From positions 1-64,000 of the forward strand of contig NZ_JABFAJ010000015.1 of the NCBI RefSeq assembly GCF_013085345.1: DNA of 64,000 bases. Reading direction: 5' to 3'. A program made the position numbers and the translations under genes. Every line of letters starts with the position of its first letter. The first letter of the stretch is position 1. The notes under the pieces are model-generated. The model worked only from the letters and a program-made list of their open reading frames with translations, was not told the DNA's origin and did not search any database. This document shows, piece by piece, positions 1-8,362 of this stretch. Source of the DNA: Isoptericola sediminis. Lineage in GTDB: Bacteria > Actinomycetota > Actinomycetes > Actinomycetales > Cellulomonadaceae.

Positions 1-10
1 CGACGACGTG

Positions 11-679
11 TCAGACGTCGGCGGGCGCGTGGATCTCGGCCTCGAAGTCGCCCGTCACCAGGTAGGTGATGCGACGCGCCACCGACACCCCGTGGTCGCC
101 GAACCGCTCGTAGTAGCGGGCCAGCAGGGTGACGTCGATCGTCTCCTGCGCGGTGCCGGTCCAGTCCGGCGACAGCGTCGCGGCGAACGTGTCCTGGTGC
201 AGCCGGTCGATGACGTCGTCGCCGGCCTCGATCTCCGCGGCGAGCGCGACGTCCCGCGTGGAGAGCAGCTCGGAGGTGCGCCGCGCCACGAGTCCGGCCG
301 CCTCGTTGATCGCGACGAACGTCTCGCGGGCGCCGTCCGGCACGGCCAGCGCGGGGTAGCGTCCGCGGGCGACCTCGGCGACGTGCCGGGCGAGGTCACC
401 CATCCGCTCCAGCGTGGAGCTGATGCGCAGCGCGGTGATGACCACGCGCAGGTCGGTGGCGACCGGAGCCTGCTGGGCGAGCACGTGGACGCACCGCTCG
501 TCCAGCTCGCGCTCCAGCCGGTCGATCTCGTGGTCGGAGGCGATCACGTCCTGGGCGAGCTGGTGCTCGCCGTCGAGCAGCGCCGTACCGGCTCGCGTGA
601 TCGCCGACTCGACCAGTCGGCTCATCTCGACCAGACCGTCGCCGATGTGCTTCAGCTCGGCATCGAAGATCTCTCGCAT
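11..679 (-). CDS. phoU: Phosphate-specific transport system accessory protein PhoU
   Basis: This 222-residue protein has two tandem PhoU three-helix repeats. Each carries the acidic metal-binding motif of the family: E91-R-M-G-D95 in the first half and E191-R-F-G-D195 in the second. PhoU proteins sit between the Pst transporter and its sensor kinase. They hold the kinase in its phosphatase state when phosphate is plentiful and limit Pst uptake. The ATG at 679 is preceded by a GAGAGGA ribosome site. The gene is transcribed away from the sensor kinase gene, and the shared upstream region holds a PHO-box-like repeat, so it is probably itself in the phosphate regulon. The length is normal for the family and the gene is complete. 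Confidence 0.96.
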   Translation of the reverse strand: MREIFDAELKHIGDGLVEMSRLVESAITRAGTALLDGEHQLAQDVIASDHEIDRLERELDERCVHVLAQQAPVATDLRVVITALRISSTLERMGDLARHVAEVARGRYPALAVPDGARETFVAINEAAGLVARRTSELLSTRDVALAAEIEAGDDVIDRLHQDTFAATLSPDWTGTAQETIDVTLLARYYERFGDHGVSVARRITYLVTGDFEAEIHAPADV

Positions 680-731
680 GGGTGTCCTCTCGAAGATCGG
701 TGCTGATCAACCCTCACAGGTGCCTCGGACG

Positions 732-764
732 GCGAAGTGAACGTGACGCGGGCTCCAGGTGAAC
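732..764 (-). promoter_or_regulatory. PHO-box-like operator in the phoU/senX3 intergenic region
   Basis: On the minus strand three consecutive 11-nt units can be read. The first and third begin GTTCAC (complements of 759-764 and 737-742), exactly 22 nt apart; the middle unit is degenerate. Direct repeats of GTTCACC at 11-nt spacing are the known binding signature of actinobacterial PhoP/RegX3 response regulators. The orientation faces phoU, but the site lies close enough to both starts to affect both genes. Binding is inferred, not shown. Confidence 0.6.
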
Positions 765-824
765 AGTGGGCGACGCGTCAGGGAGCAATTGCTGCCGTGG
801 CACGGCAACGACCCCTCCGAGACC

Positions 825-830
825 TAGGCT
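825..830 (+). promoter_or_regulatory. -10 box TAGGCT of senX3 (probable leaderless transcript)
   Basis: TAGGCT lies seven bases before the GTG at 838. Initiation 6-8 nt after a -10 box would put the first transcribed base at or next to the start codon, so the transcript is probably leaderless. No convincing ribosome site precedes the GTG, which agrees with this. Confidence 0.5.
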
Positions 831-837
831 GGCACTT

Positions 838-2175
838 GTGGAAGGAATCATCCAGGGTGTGACGGCGGTCATCGCCGGTGGTCTCGGCGTCGTCGTCGGG
901 CTCGTCGCTGCCCTCGCCTTCCGCCTCTCCGACCGTGCGCAGCAGCGGGAGGCCGAGTCGGAACCCGGTGCGCTCGACGAGGGCCTGGTCCGCGTGCTGT
1001 CGGTGCTGCGCTCCGCCGCGGTCGTGATCGACGACGACGACGACGTCGTCCGGGCCTCCCCGCCGGCGTACGCGCTCGGCGTGGTGCGCAACGACGCCCT
1101 CGCCCACGAGACCGTCGTCGAGCTGGTCCACGAGGTGCGGCGCGACGGCGTGATCCGTGAGCGGGAGCTGGAGCTGCCGCGCGGTCCCATCGGCTCCGGC
1201 ACCGTGCTGCTGCAGGTGCGGGCCGCGCCGCTCGGGATGGACAACATCCTCGTGCTGGCCGAGGACCGCACGGAGGCCCGCCGGGTCGAGGCGATCCGGC
1301 GTGACTTCGTCGTCAACGTGTCCCACGAGCTCAAGACGCCGGTCGGTGCGCTCGCGCTGCTGGCCGAGACCGTCCAGGACGCCGCCGACGACCCCGAGGC
1401 GGTCCGGCGGTTCACCGAGCGGATGCAGTCCGAGGCGCACCGGCTCTCCGAGCTGGTGCACGAGATCATCGAGCTCTCCCGGCTGCAGGTGGCCGGGGCC
1501 CTGCAGCAGATCGAGCCCGTCTCGGTCGTCGACGTCGTCGACGAGGCCGTCGACCGCGCCCGGACGAAGGCGCAGGGCAAGAACATCGCGATCACCGTGG
1601 GCGGGACGTCGGAGAGCATCGTGTTCGGCGACCACAACCTGCTGGTCACCGCGGTCCGCAACCTGCTGGACAACGCGGTCTCCTACTCCGGGGAGAACAC
1701 CCGCGTGGGGGTCGGCGTGCACGAACGCGACGGCCTGGTGGAGATCGACGTCGTCGACCAGGGCGTCGGGATCTCCACCGAGGAGCAGCAGCGCGTCTTC
1801 GAGCGCTTCTACCGCGTGGACCCGGCCAGGTCCCGGGACACCGGCGGGACGGGACTCGGACTGAGCATCGTCAAGCACGTCGCCGCCGACCACGGCGGTG
1901 ACGTGCGGGTCTGGTCGGAGCCGGGCAAGGGCTCCACCTTCACCTTGCGCATCCCGGCCGCGGACCTCGCGGCGGGTGCGCTGGACGCGTCGGCCGCCAC
2001 GCCGGACGGCGGACCGTCCGACGACGGTCCGGCCGGAGCCCCGCCCGACGGCGGGGCGCCCGGCAGCACGGACGGGTCCGACAGCGGCCCGTCGACCGCC
2101 CCGGGCAGCTCCGCGGGCGGACCCCATCGGCACGGTGCCGGAGACGGCCCGAGGAACGAGGAGGTAAGCGCGTGA
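838..2175 (+). CDS. senX3: Sensor histidine kinase of the phosphate two-component system (SenX3/PhoR type)
   Basis: This 445-residue membrane sensor kinase is read from the GTG at 838. One strong transmembrane helix spans about residues 5-28. A PAS-like segment and a HisKA domain follow, with SHELKTPVG carrying phospho-acceptor His163. The HATPase domain shows NLLDNAV, a DxGxGI box and a GGTGLGLSIV box. About 65 residues rich in Ala, Pro, Gly, Asp and Ser follow the ATPase domain and look disordered. It overlaps regX3 by four bases, lies opposite phoU and is followed by pst genes, so it should sense phosphate status through PstSCAB-PhoU. A start at 766 would add 24 residues with no membrane or ribosome-site support. 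Confidence 0.9.
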   Translation: MEGIIQGVTAVIAGGLGVVVGLVAALAFRLSDRAQQREAESEPGALDEGLVRVLSVLRSAAVVIDDDDDVVRASPPAYALGVVRNDALAHETVVELVHEVRRDGVIRERELELPRGPIGSGTVLLQVRAAPLGMDNILVLAEDRTEARRVEAIRRDFVVNVSHELKTPVGALALLAETVQDAADDPEAVRRFTERMQSEAHRLSELVHEIIELSRLQVAGALQQIEPVSVVDVVDEAVDRARTKAQGKNIAITVGGTSESIVFGDHNLLVTAVRNLLDNAVSYSGENTRVGVGVHERDGLVEIDVVDQGVGISTEEQQRVFERFYRVDPARSRDTGGTGLGLSIVKHVAADHGGDVRVWSEPGKGSTFTLRIPAADLAAGALDASAATPDGGPSDDGPAGAPPDGGAPGSTDGSDSGPSTAPGSSAGGPHRHGAGDGPRNEEVSA

Positions 2176-2882
2176 TGCGCATCCTGGTGGTCGAGGACGA
2201 GGAGTCGTACCGCGACCCGCTGACGTACCAGCTGACCCGCGAGGGCTACGACGTGGTCGCGACGGCTGACGGCAACGACGCGCTCGAGAGGTTCGACGAC
2301 GGCGGGGCCGACCTGGTGCTGCTCGACCTCATGCTGCCCGGCCTCAGCGGCACCGAGGTCTGCCGTGAGCTCCGGCAGCGCGGCGACGTGCCGATCATCA
2401 TGCTCACGGCGAAGGACTCCGAGATCGACAAGGTCGTGGGGCTCGAGCTCGGGGCCGACGACTACGTCACGAAGCCGTACTCGTTCCGCGAGCTCCTCGC
2501 GCGCATGCGGGCGGTGATGCGGCGGCGCGGCCCGGGGGGCGACGCCGGCGCCACGCCCGACGACGACGGGGAGTCCGTGCTCGAGATGGGTCCGGTGCGC
2601 ATGGACGTGGAACGGCACACGGTGGCGGTGCGCGGCGAGGCGGTCTCCCTGCCGCTCAAGGAGTTCGACCTGCTGGAGCTGCTGCTGCGCAACGCCGGCC
2701 GGGTGCTGACCCGCGGCCAGCTCATCGATCGTGTCTGGGGCGCCGACTACGTGGGCGACACCAAGACCCTCGACGTCCACGTCAAGCGCATCCGGTCCAA
2801 GATCGAGACCGACCCGAGCGCGCCGTCGCTGCTCCTCACGGTGCGCGGTCTCGGCTACAAGTTCGCCGACGCCGAGGGCTGA
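2172..2882 (+). CDS. regX3: OmpR-family response regulator of the phosphate regulon (RegX3/PhoP type)
   Basis: A receiver domain fills residues 1-120, with acidic pocket E8-D9-E10, phospho-acceptor D52 in LVLLDLMLPG and K101 in TKPY. It is joined to a C-terminal winged helix, about residues 140-232, ending in the family pattern VRGLGYKF. The start is GTG 2172 or ATG 2175, both served by the strong site GAGGAGGT at 2158-2165. The four-base overlap with the kinase gene indicates coupled translation. It is expected to bind the 11-nt direct repeats at 732-764 and 2943-2964 and to activate pst genes when phosphate is scarce. The partner gene and neighbours make the assignment firm; the name RegX3 rather than PhoP is by context. 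Confidence 0.93.
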   Translation: MMRILVVEDEESYRDPLTYQLTREGYDVVATADGNDALERFDDGGADLVLLDLMLPGLSGTEVCRELRQRGDVPIIMLTAKDSEIDKVVGLELGADDYVTKPYSFRELLARMRAVMRRRGPGGDAGATPDDDGESVLEMGPVRMDVERHTVAVRGEAVSLPLKEFDLLELLLRNAGRVLTRGQLIDRVWGADYVGDTKTLDVHVKRIRSKIETDPSAPSLLLTVRGLGYKFADAEG

Positions 2883-2942
2883 GGCGGAGCGAGCTCGCGA
2901 GTGCGGAGCCCCGGACTCCCGGTGTCCCAGGGTCCGACGGCT

Positions 2943-2964
2943 GTTCATCGTTCGTTCATCTGCT
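2943..2964 (+). promoter_or_regulatory. PHO box upstream of pstS
   Basis: Two adjacent 11-nt units, GTTCATCGTTC and GTTCATCTGCT, form a direct repeat that matches the actinobacterial PHO box plan (GTTCAYY at 11-nt phase). The repeat ends just before the position expected for a -35 element when TAACGT at 2992-2997 is taken as the -10. This is the usual geometry for activation by an OmpR-type regulator. The regulator gene is immediately upstream. Confidence 0.8.
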
Positions 2965-2991
2965 CCTGGCCGGTGAGCCACCTCGCCTGCC

Positions 2992-2997
2992 TAACGT
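2992..2997 (+). promoter_or_regulatory. Putative -10 box of pstS
   Basis: TAACGT fits the actinobacterial -10 pattern TANNNT. It lies 28 nt after the PHO box, and no good -35 hexamer is present, as expected for an activator-dependent promoter. The leader would be about 50 nt. Confidence 0.45.
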
Positions 2998-3056
2998 TCC
3001 TGACGTACGCCGGCGGCCGCCGGTGCCACCACCGTGTGAACAGGATGGAACGACTC

Positions 3057-4175
3057 GTGAACCTCAGCCGATTCACCCGTGCCGGATCTGCCGTCGCCGT
3101 CGGCGCGCTGGCTCTCAGCCTCGCCGCCTGCGGCTCGGACCCCGAGCCCGCGGGCTCCACCGGCGACGAGACCACCGAGGCGTCGGAGGACATGGAGGGC
3201 GGCCTGTCGGGCACGCTCTCCGGCGGCGGCGCCTCGTCGCAGGAAGCCGCCATGAACGCCTGGCGTGCCGGCTTCCAGCAGGCGAACCCCGACGCGACCG
3301 TCAACTACGACCCCGTCGGTTCCGGCGGCGGCCGTACCGGCTTCGGCGACGGCTCCTACAAGTTCGCCGGCTCGGACGCCGCGCTGGACGACGAGGAGCT
3401 CGCCGCCGCCGAGGCGCAGTGCGGTGAGGGTGGCGTCATCGAGTTCCCCGGCTACGTCAGCCCGGTCGCGGTGGCCTTCAACCTCGAGGGCGTCGACTCG
3501 CTCAACATGGGCCCGGAGACGATCGCGAACATCTTCCTCGGTGAGATCACCTCCTGGGACGACGAGGCGATCGCCGCGGACAACCCGGACGCCGACCTGC
3601 CCAGCACGCCGATCACCGTCGTGCACCGCTCCGACGAGTCGGGCACCACGGAGAACTTCGAGGAGTACCTCTACACGGTGGCCCCCGACATCTGGACGGC
3701 CGAGCCCTCCGGCGTGTGGCCGGTCGACGGCCAGGAGTCGGCGCAGGGCACCTCGGGTGTCGTGGGCGCCGCCCAGGCCGGCGAGGGCACCATCACCTAC
3801 GCCGACGCCTCCCAGGTCGGCGACCTCGGCACCGTCGCGGTCGGTGTCGGTGGTGACTTCGTCGAGTACTCGGCCGAGGCCGCCGCGGAGGTCGTGGCTC
3901 AGTCGCCGCGGACCGAGGGCACCAGCGAGTACGTCTACACGATCGACCTCGACCGCGACATCGCGGGCACCTACCCGATCGTCCTGGTCTCGTACAGCCT
4001 CGCCTGCACGACCTACGATGACGAGGAGACCGCCGAGCTGGTCAAGGGCTTCCTCGGCTACGTCGCCAGCGAGGAGGGCCAGCAGGCCGCCTCGGACGCC
4101 GCCGGGTCCGCCCCGCTGTCCGACACGATCCGCCAGGCCATCATGCCGGGCATCGAGTCGATCTCCGCGGGCTGA
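3057..4175 (+). CDS. pstS: Phosphate-binding lipoprotein PstS
   Basis: This is the periplasm-side (outer-membrane-leaflet-facing) phosphate receptor of the Pst ABC importer. Read from GTG 3057 it has 372 residues. It opens with a basic n-region, a hydrophobic stretch and the lipobox LAAC, so it is lipid-anchored. An Asp/Glu/Thr-rich linker leads to the PstS fold with the typical phosphate-contact segments GAS at the start, GSGGG and a later RSDESGTTE. The GTG has an AGGA site eight bases before it; an ATG at 3045 is an alternative and would add four residues. The gene is first in pstSCAB and follows the PHO box. A large intercistronic hairpin follows its stop codon. Confidence 0.96.
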   Translation: MNLSRFTRAGSAVAVGALALSLAACGSDPEPAGSTGDETTEASEDMEGGLSGTLSGGGASSQEAAMNAWRAGFQQANPDATVNYDPVGSGGGRTGFGDGSYKFAGSDAALDDEELAAAEAQCGEGGVIEFPGYVSPVAVAFNLEGVDSLNMGPETIANIFLGEITSWDDEAIAADNPDADLPSTPITVVHRSDESGTTENFEEYLYTVAPDIWTAEPSGVWPVDGQESAQGTSGVVGAAQAGEGTITYADASQVGDLGTVAVGVGGDFVEYSAEAAAEVVAQSPRTEGTSEYVYTIDLDRDIAGTYPIVLVSYSLACTTYDDEETAELVKGFLGYVASEEGQQAASDAAGSAPLSDTIRQAIMPGIESISAG

Positions 4176-4190
4176 CCAGGTTCATCGCCT

Positions 4191-4246
4191 GAACGGCCGC
4201 CGGCGGCCGGGTCGGACGCTCGCAGCGTCCCGCCCGGTCGCCGTTC
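4191..4246 (+). terminator. Intercistronic hairpin between pstS and pstC (attenuator or mRNA stabiliser)
   Basis: A nested inverted repeat has an outer pair GAACGGC (4191-4197) with GCCGTTC (4240-4246) and an inner perfect pair GGACGCT (4214-4220) with AGCGTCC (4224-4230), loop CGC. No U-tract follows. Such hairpins in binding-protein-dependent operons usually let the receptor be made in excess over the membrane parts; that role is inferred. Confidence 0.6.
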
Positions 4247-4307
4247 CGGCCGTCCGGCACCCCAGCACGTGACGAGACCAGTGCCCAAGCACCAACGAGG
4301 GGTCCCT

Positions 4308-5291
4308 GTGACGACCACAGTCAGTCCACCGGCCAAGAGCTCCCGGCGCCGCCGCAGCGGCAACACCGACCGGGGCTTCAACCGCGTCTTCCGATGGATC
4401 GCCGTCGGAGCCGGCGCCACCATCCTGGCGGTCCTCGCGGCGGTCGCGCTCTTCCTGATCTCCGAGGCCTGGCCCGCGATCACCGCCAGCCCCGAGGAGC
4501 TCGCCGCGGGGGTCCCGCGCTACCCGGAGGACACCTCCCTGCTGGCGTACCTCGGACCGCTCGTGTTCGGCACGGTCCTCGCCGCCGTGCTGGCCCTGGT
4601 GCTCGCGGTGCCCGTCGCGATGGGGATCGCGCTGTTCATCTCGCACTACGCGCCGCGCCGGCTGTCCCAGGTCCTCGGCGCCCTGGTCGACCTGCTGGCC
4701 GCGATCCCCTCAGTCATCTACGGCCTCTGGGGCTTCTTCGTGCTGGCCCCGGTGCTCACGCCGTTCTGGACGTGGCTCAACGAGAACCTCGGCTGGTTCC
4801 CCCTGTGGGGCGGCCAGGTCTCGCCGACCGGCCGGTCGATGGCCACGGTCGGGGTCGTCCTGGCGATCATGATCCTGCCGATCATCACGGCGGTGTCGCG
4901 GGAGGTCTTCCTGCAGACCCCGAAGCTGCACGAGGAGGCGGCGCTCGCGCTCGGGGCGACCCGGTGGGAGGTCATCCGGACGGCGGTGCTGCCCTTCGGC
5001 CGCTCGGGCGTCATCTCCGCCTCGATGCTGGGCCTGGGCCGGGCGCTCGGGGAGACGATGGCCGTGCTGATGATCCTCTCGCCCGGGTTCACGTACACCC
5101 TCGACATCCTGGCCGCCGGCCAGCACCAGACCATCGCGGCCTACATCGCCGCCGACTTCCCGGAGTCGACCGGTCTCGGTGTCAACACGCTGATCGCCGC
5201 GGGACTCGCCCTGTTCGTGATCACGCTGGCCGTGAACATGACGGCGCGCTGGGTCGTGGCGCGCCGCAAGGACTTCTCGGGAGCCAACTGA
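4308..5291 (+). CDS. pstC: Phosphate ABC transporter permease PstC
   Basis: This 327-residue inner-membrane subunit of the phosphate importer has about six hydrophobic segments. The permease coupling loop EEAALALGATRWEVIRTAVLP (EAA motif) is followed by a GLGRALGETMAVLMI helix typical of PstC. A basic cytoplasmic tail of about 25 residues precedes the first helix. GTG 4308 is chosen because ACGAGGGG lies just upstream; an upstream GTG at 4269 would add 13 residues without a ribosome site. Its stop overlaps the pstA start (TGATG), so PstC and PstA are probably translated together as the heterodimeric channel. Confidence 0.95.
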   Translation: MTTTVSPPAKSSRRRRSGNTDRGFNRVFRWIAVGAGATILAVLAAVALFLISEAWPAITASPEELAAGVPRYPEDTSLLAYLGPLVFGTVLAAVLALVLAVPVAMGIALFISHYAPRRLSQVLGALVDLLAAIPSVIYGLWGFFVLAPVLTPFWTWLNENLGWFPLWGGQVSPTGRSMATVGVVLAIMILPIITAVSREVFLQTPKLHEEAALALGATRWEVIRTAVLPFGRSGVISASMLGLGRALGETMAVLMILSPGFTYTLDILAAGQHQTIAAYIAADFPESTGLGVNTLIAAGLALFVITLAVNMTARWVVARRKDFSGAN

Positions 5292-6247
5292 TGAGCGTCA
5301 CCACGCAGAACCCCGGACGAGGCAGCTCGGAGACGGCCCGACTGCTCTCCACGGTGGACCCCGGTCGTCGCCGTACCGACCGCGTCATGCAGGTCCTGAT
5401 CTACATCGCCTTCGGCCTGGCGATGATCCCGCTGGGCTGGCTGATCTTCACCGTCGTGGCCCAGGGCGCCGACCGGATCAGCCTCGACTTCCTGTTCCAG
5501 TCGATGCGCAACATCTTCGGCGGGGACCCGCGCGGCGGGATCTACCACGCGATCCTCGGCACGGTCGTGATCACGGCCCTGGCGACCGTGATCTCGGTGC
5601 CGATCGGCATCCTGACCGCGATCTACCTGGTCGAGTACGGCAAGGGCTGGCTGGCCCGCTCGGTCACCTTCTTCGTCGACGTCATGACGGGGATCCCCTC
5701 GATCGTCGCCGGCCTGTTCGCGTTCTCGCTCTTCGCGCTGATCTTCGGCCCGGCCGTCCGCATCGGCGTCATGGGGGCCGTGGCCCTGTCGGTGCTGATG
5801 ATCCCGGTCGTGGTGCGCTCCTGCGAGGAGATGCTCAAGCTCGTGCCGAACGAGCTGCGGGAGGCCTCGTACGCGCTCGGCGTCCCGAAGTGGCTGACGA
5901 TCGTCAAGGTCGTGCTGCGCACCTCCGTCGCCGGGCTGACCACCGGCGTGCTGCTCGCGATCGCCCGGGTCATCGGCGAGACGGCGCCGCTGCTCGTGAC
6001 CGTCGGCGTCACCGACTCGATCAATGCCAACGCGTTTGACGGGCGCATGATGACCTTGCCGGTGTTCGCCTACCGGCAGTACTCGCAGGGCAACGCCCCG
6101 TGCCCCGGTGGGGACACGGCGACGTGCGTCTCGGACATCGCCTCCCAGAACGCCTGGGGCGCGGCACTCGTGCTGATCGCCATGGTCCTGGCACTCAACC
6201 TCATCGGCCGCCTGATCACTCGCTGGTTCGCCCCGAAGCTGGGCTGA
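5291..6247 (+). CDS. pstA: Phosphate ABC transporter permease PstA
   Basis: This 318-residue partner permease of PstC starts at ATG 5291, overlapping the pstC stop by one base. Six transmembrane segments are visible. The EAA coupling loop reads ELREASYALGVPKWLTIVKVVL, and it is followed by GVLLAIARVIGETAPLL, the PstA counterpart of the PstC helix. An extracytoplasmic loop near residues 270-290 contains two Cys residues (PCPGGDTATC). PstA and PstC together form the phosphate channel energised by PstB, whose gene follows after 42 bases. Confidence 0.96.
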   Translation: MSVTTQNPGRGSSETARLLSTVDPGRRRTDRVMQVLIYIAFGLAMIPLGWLIFTVVAQGADRISLDFLFQSMRNIFGGDPRGGIYHAILGTVVITALATVISVPIGILTAIYLVEYGKGWLARSVTFFVDVMTGIPSIVAGLFAFSLFALIFGPAVRIGVMGAVALSVLMIPVVVRSCEEMLKLVPNELREASYALGVPKWLTIVKVVLRTSVAGLTTGVLLAIARVIGETAPLLVTVGVTDSINANAFDGRMMTLPVFAYRQYSQGNAPCPGGDTATCVSDIASQNAWGAALVLIAMVLALNLIGRLITRWFAPKLG

Positions 6248-6289
6248 CGCGCAGCCGACGATCAGCCACACTCACGAAGGAAGCTCACG

Positions 6290-7069
6290 ATGGCACAGCG
6301 CATCGACACCAAGGACCTGAACATCTACTACGGCGACTTCCGCGCCGTCGAAGACGTCAACATGACGATCGAGCCCAAGTCGGTCACCGCCCTCATCGGG
6401 CCGTCCGGCTGTGGGAAGTCGACGTTCCTGCGGACGCTCAACCGGATGCACGAGGTGGTCCCCGGGGCCCGCGTGGAGGGCACCGTCGAGATGGAGGGCG
6501 TGGACCTGTACGGCCCGGACGTCGACCCGGTCGCCGTCCGCAAGAACGTCGGCATGGTCTTCCAGCGGCCGAACCCGTTCCCGACGATGTCCATCCGTGA
6601 CAACGTCCTGGCCGGGGTGAAGCTGAACAACAAGCGCATCTCGAAGTCCGACGCCGACGACCTCGTCGAGTCCTCGCTGCACGGGGCGAACCTGTGGAAC
6701 GAGGTCAAGGACCGCCTGGACCGGCCGGGATCCGGACTCTCGGGCGGTCAGCAGCAGCGGCTGTGCATCGCCCGGGCGATCGCGATCAAGCCGCAGGTGC
6801 TGCTGATGGACGAGCCCTGCTCGGCTCTCGACCCGATCTCGACGATCGCCATCGAGGACCTCATCGGCGAGCTGAAGCAGGAGTACACGATCGTCATCGT
6901 GACGCACAACATGCAGCAGGCGGCTCGTGTGAGCGACCGGACCGGCTTCTTCAACATCGCCGGGACGGGCAAGCCGGGCCGGCTCATCGAGATGGACGAC
7001 ACGGCGACCATCTTCTCCTCCCCGGCCGAGAAGGCGACCGAGGACTACGTCTCGGGCCGCTTCGGCTGA
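6290..7069 (+). CDS. pstB: Phosphate import ATP-binding protein PstB
   Basis: This 259-residue ABC ATPase energises phosphate uptake through PstA/PstC. All motifs are intact: Walker [10 protein letters not shown], the Q-loop [12 protein letters not shown], signature [15 protein letters not shown], Walker [14 protein letters not shown] and the H-loop VIVTHNM. The sequence NPFPTMSI is characteristic of PstB rather than of other ABC proteins. The ATG has a GAAGGAAG ribosome site. It is the last gene of pstSCAB and is followed after about 30 bases by a perfect 20-bp terminator hairpin. Confidence 0.97.
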   Translation: MAQRIDTKDLNIYYGDFRAVEDVNMTIEPKSVTALIGPSGCGKSTFLRTLNRMHEVVPGARVEGTVEMEGVDLYGPDVDPVAVRKNVGMVFQRPNPFPTMSIRDNVLAGVKLNNKRISKSDADDLVESSLHGANLWNEVKDRLDRPGSGLSGGQQQRLCIARAIAIKPQVLLMDEPCSALDPISTIAIEDLIGELKQEYTIVIVTHNMQQAARVSDRTGFFNIAGTGKPGRLIEMDDTATIFSSPAEKATEDYVSGRFG

Positions 7070-7100
7070 TCCGACCCGCCGTGCCGGCCCCGTCGGTACG

Positions 7101-7141
7101 CACGAAGGCCCCTGCGCTCCCGGAGCGCAGGGGCCTTCGTG
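7101..7141. terminator. Bidirectional terminator between pstB and lpqE
   Basis: A perfect 20-bp inverted repeat (7101-7120 with 7122-7141) lies between two convergent genes. It begins CACGAAGGCCCC and ends with the complement, including GGGGCCTTCGTG. It can stop transcription from either side; there is no U-tract, as is common in this phylum. Confidence 0.85.
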
Positions 7142-7169
7142 CTGCGACGGGGAGCCCGTCGCCGGGGGA

Positions 7170-7634
7170 TCAGGGCAGGTAGTCGGCGTACTCCGGCAGC
7201 GTGCCGTCGAAGACCGGCAGGTAGAACGTCTCGCTCTGCCCGGCGACCTCGAGCGTGGCCTCGAGGGTCCCGCCCGGGATGGTGTCGACCGGGCCGAGCA
7301 GGGTCTCCTCGCCGTCGGTGCCGAGGTAGACCGTCTCCTCCGCGGGCACCGGCACCGTGACGGGTGTGGCGCCGCTGGCGGTCAGGGTGAACTCGACGTC
7401 CTCGTCGCTGTTGTTCGCCAGCGCGCCCAGCAGGTTGCCGTCGCCGCCCTCCTCGGTGGCGATGACCAGCAGGTTGAGGCCGCGGACCTGCATGTCCTCG
7501 AAGTCGACGCGCGTCCCGTCCGACGGCGCGTAGCCCATCTGGGTGGTGATGGGTGCGCAGGCGCCGAGCGCCAGCGCGCCGACGGCGACCCCGGCGGCGA
7601 GGGCGGAACGGGCGGTACGGGCGGAGCGGGCCAC
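7170..7634 (-). CDS. lpqE: LpqE-type lipoprotein
   Basis: This predicted exported lipoprotein has 154 residues. A basic start and the hydrophobic run LAAGVAVGALALG end in the lipobox LGAC. The mature part is a small beta-rich domain with segments such as NLLVIATEEGGDGNLLGALAN, resembling the copper-chaperone-like or LpqE family of actinobacteria. The GTG at 7634 has an AGAAGGAG site; a start 16 residues earlier lacks one. It is divergent from carD, the same arrangement as lpqE/carD in mycobacteria, which supports the name. Its function is not established from sequence; metal handling or envelope stress are possibilities only. Confidence 0.75.
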   Translation of the reverse strand: MARSARTARSALAAGVAVGALALGACAPITTQMGYAPSDGTRVDFEDMQVRGLNLLVIATEEGGDGNLLGALANNSDEDVEFTLTASGATPVTVPVPAEETVYLGTDGEETLLGPVDTIPGGTLEATLEVAGQSETFYLPVFDGTLPEYADYLP

Positions 7635-7845
7635 GTGCTCTCCTTCTGCTGGAGCGGTGCGGCGGGCTCGGGGCCCGCGCACGGGATGTCACTGGGGTGA
7701 GGGACGCGGCGCGCCCCGCACCATCCTAGTGGGGCGGCGGGGTGGTCACCCACCCGCCCGCTGGCAGCGCCCTGAACTGCGGAAACAGTGGTCCCGTGAA
7801 TCCTCCGCGCACCCCCCGCGCCACGGGCGCAGGTGCCCACCGTGA

Positions 7846-7851
7846 TAGACT
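7846..7851 (+). promoter_or_regulatory. -10 box TAGACT of carD
   Basis: TAGACT lies 28 bases before the carD ATG, giving a leader of roughly 20 nt that carries the ribosome site GAAAGGGG. No strong -35 was seen. The 245-bp region between lpqE and carD must hold promoters for both genes. Confidence 0.5.
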
Positions 7852-7879
7852 CGGTCACTGGGAAAGGGGACATCTGAAG

Positions 7880-8362
7880 ATGACGTTCACAGTAGGCGAG
7901 ACGGTTGTCTACCCTCATCACGGCGCCGCGCTGATCGAAGAGGTCAAGACCCGGAAGATCCGTGGCGAAGAGAAGATGTACCTCAAGCTCAAGGTCGCTC
8001 AGGGCGACCTGACGATCGAGGTGCCGGCGGACAACGTCGACCTCGTCGGGGTGCGTGACGTGGTGGACCAGGAGGGCCTGGACAAGGTGTTCGACGTGCT
8101 GCGCGCGCCGTACACCGAGGAGCCGACCAACTGGTCGCGCCGGTACAAGGCGAACCTGGAGAAGCTGGCGTCCGGCGACGTCATCAAGGTCGGGGAGGTC
8201 GTCCGCGACCTGTCCCGCCGCGACTCCGACCGCGGCCTGAGCGCCGGGGAGAAGCGCATGCTGGCCAAGGCGCGCCAGATCCTCGAGTCCGAGGTCGCCC
8301 TCGCGGAGGGTGTCGACGAGGAGAAGGCCGGCGCCATCATCGACGAGGTGCTCGCCTCCTGA
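7880..8362 (+). CDS. carD: RNA polymerase-binding transcription factor CarD
   Basis: This 160-residue protein opens with [20 protein letters not shown], the signature of the CarD N-terminal RNA-polymerase interaction (Tudor-like) domain. A helical C-terminal DNA-binding region follows, containing [15 protein letters not shown] with the conserved Trp that stabilises the open promoter bubble. CarD binds the polymerase beta subunit and stabilises open complexes, especially at rRNA promoters. The ATG is served by GAAAGGGG. The gene is first in an apparent carD-ispD-ispF operon, and its stop codon overlaps the unusual ispD start. Confidence 0.97.
   Translation: MTFTVGETVVYPHHGAALIEEVKTRKIRGEEKMYLKLKVAQGDLTIEVPADNVDLVGVRDVVDQEGLDKVFDVLRAPYTEEPTNWSRRYKANLEKLASGDVIKVGEVVRDLSRRDSDRGLSAGEKRMLAKARQILESEVALAEGVDEEKAGAIIDEVLAS
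8345..8350 (+). promoter_or_regulatory. Ribosome site that decides the ispD CTG start
   Basis: GAGGTG lies inside the last codons of carD, eight bases before CTG 8359. It is the only ribosome site correctly placed for a start that keeps the nucleotide-binding motif of IspD. Confidence 0.5.
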
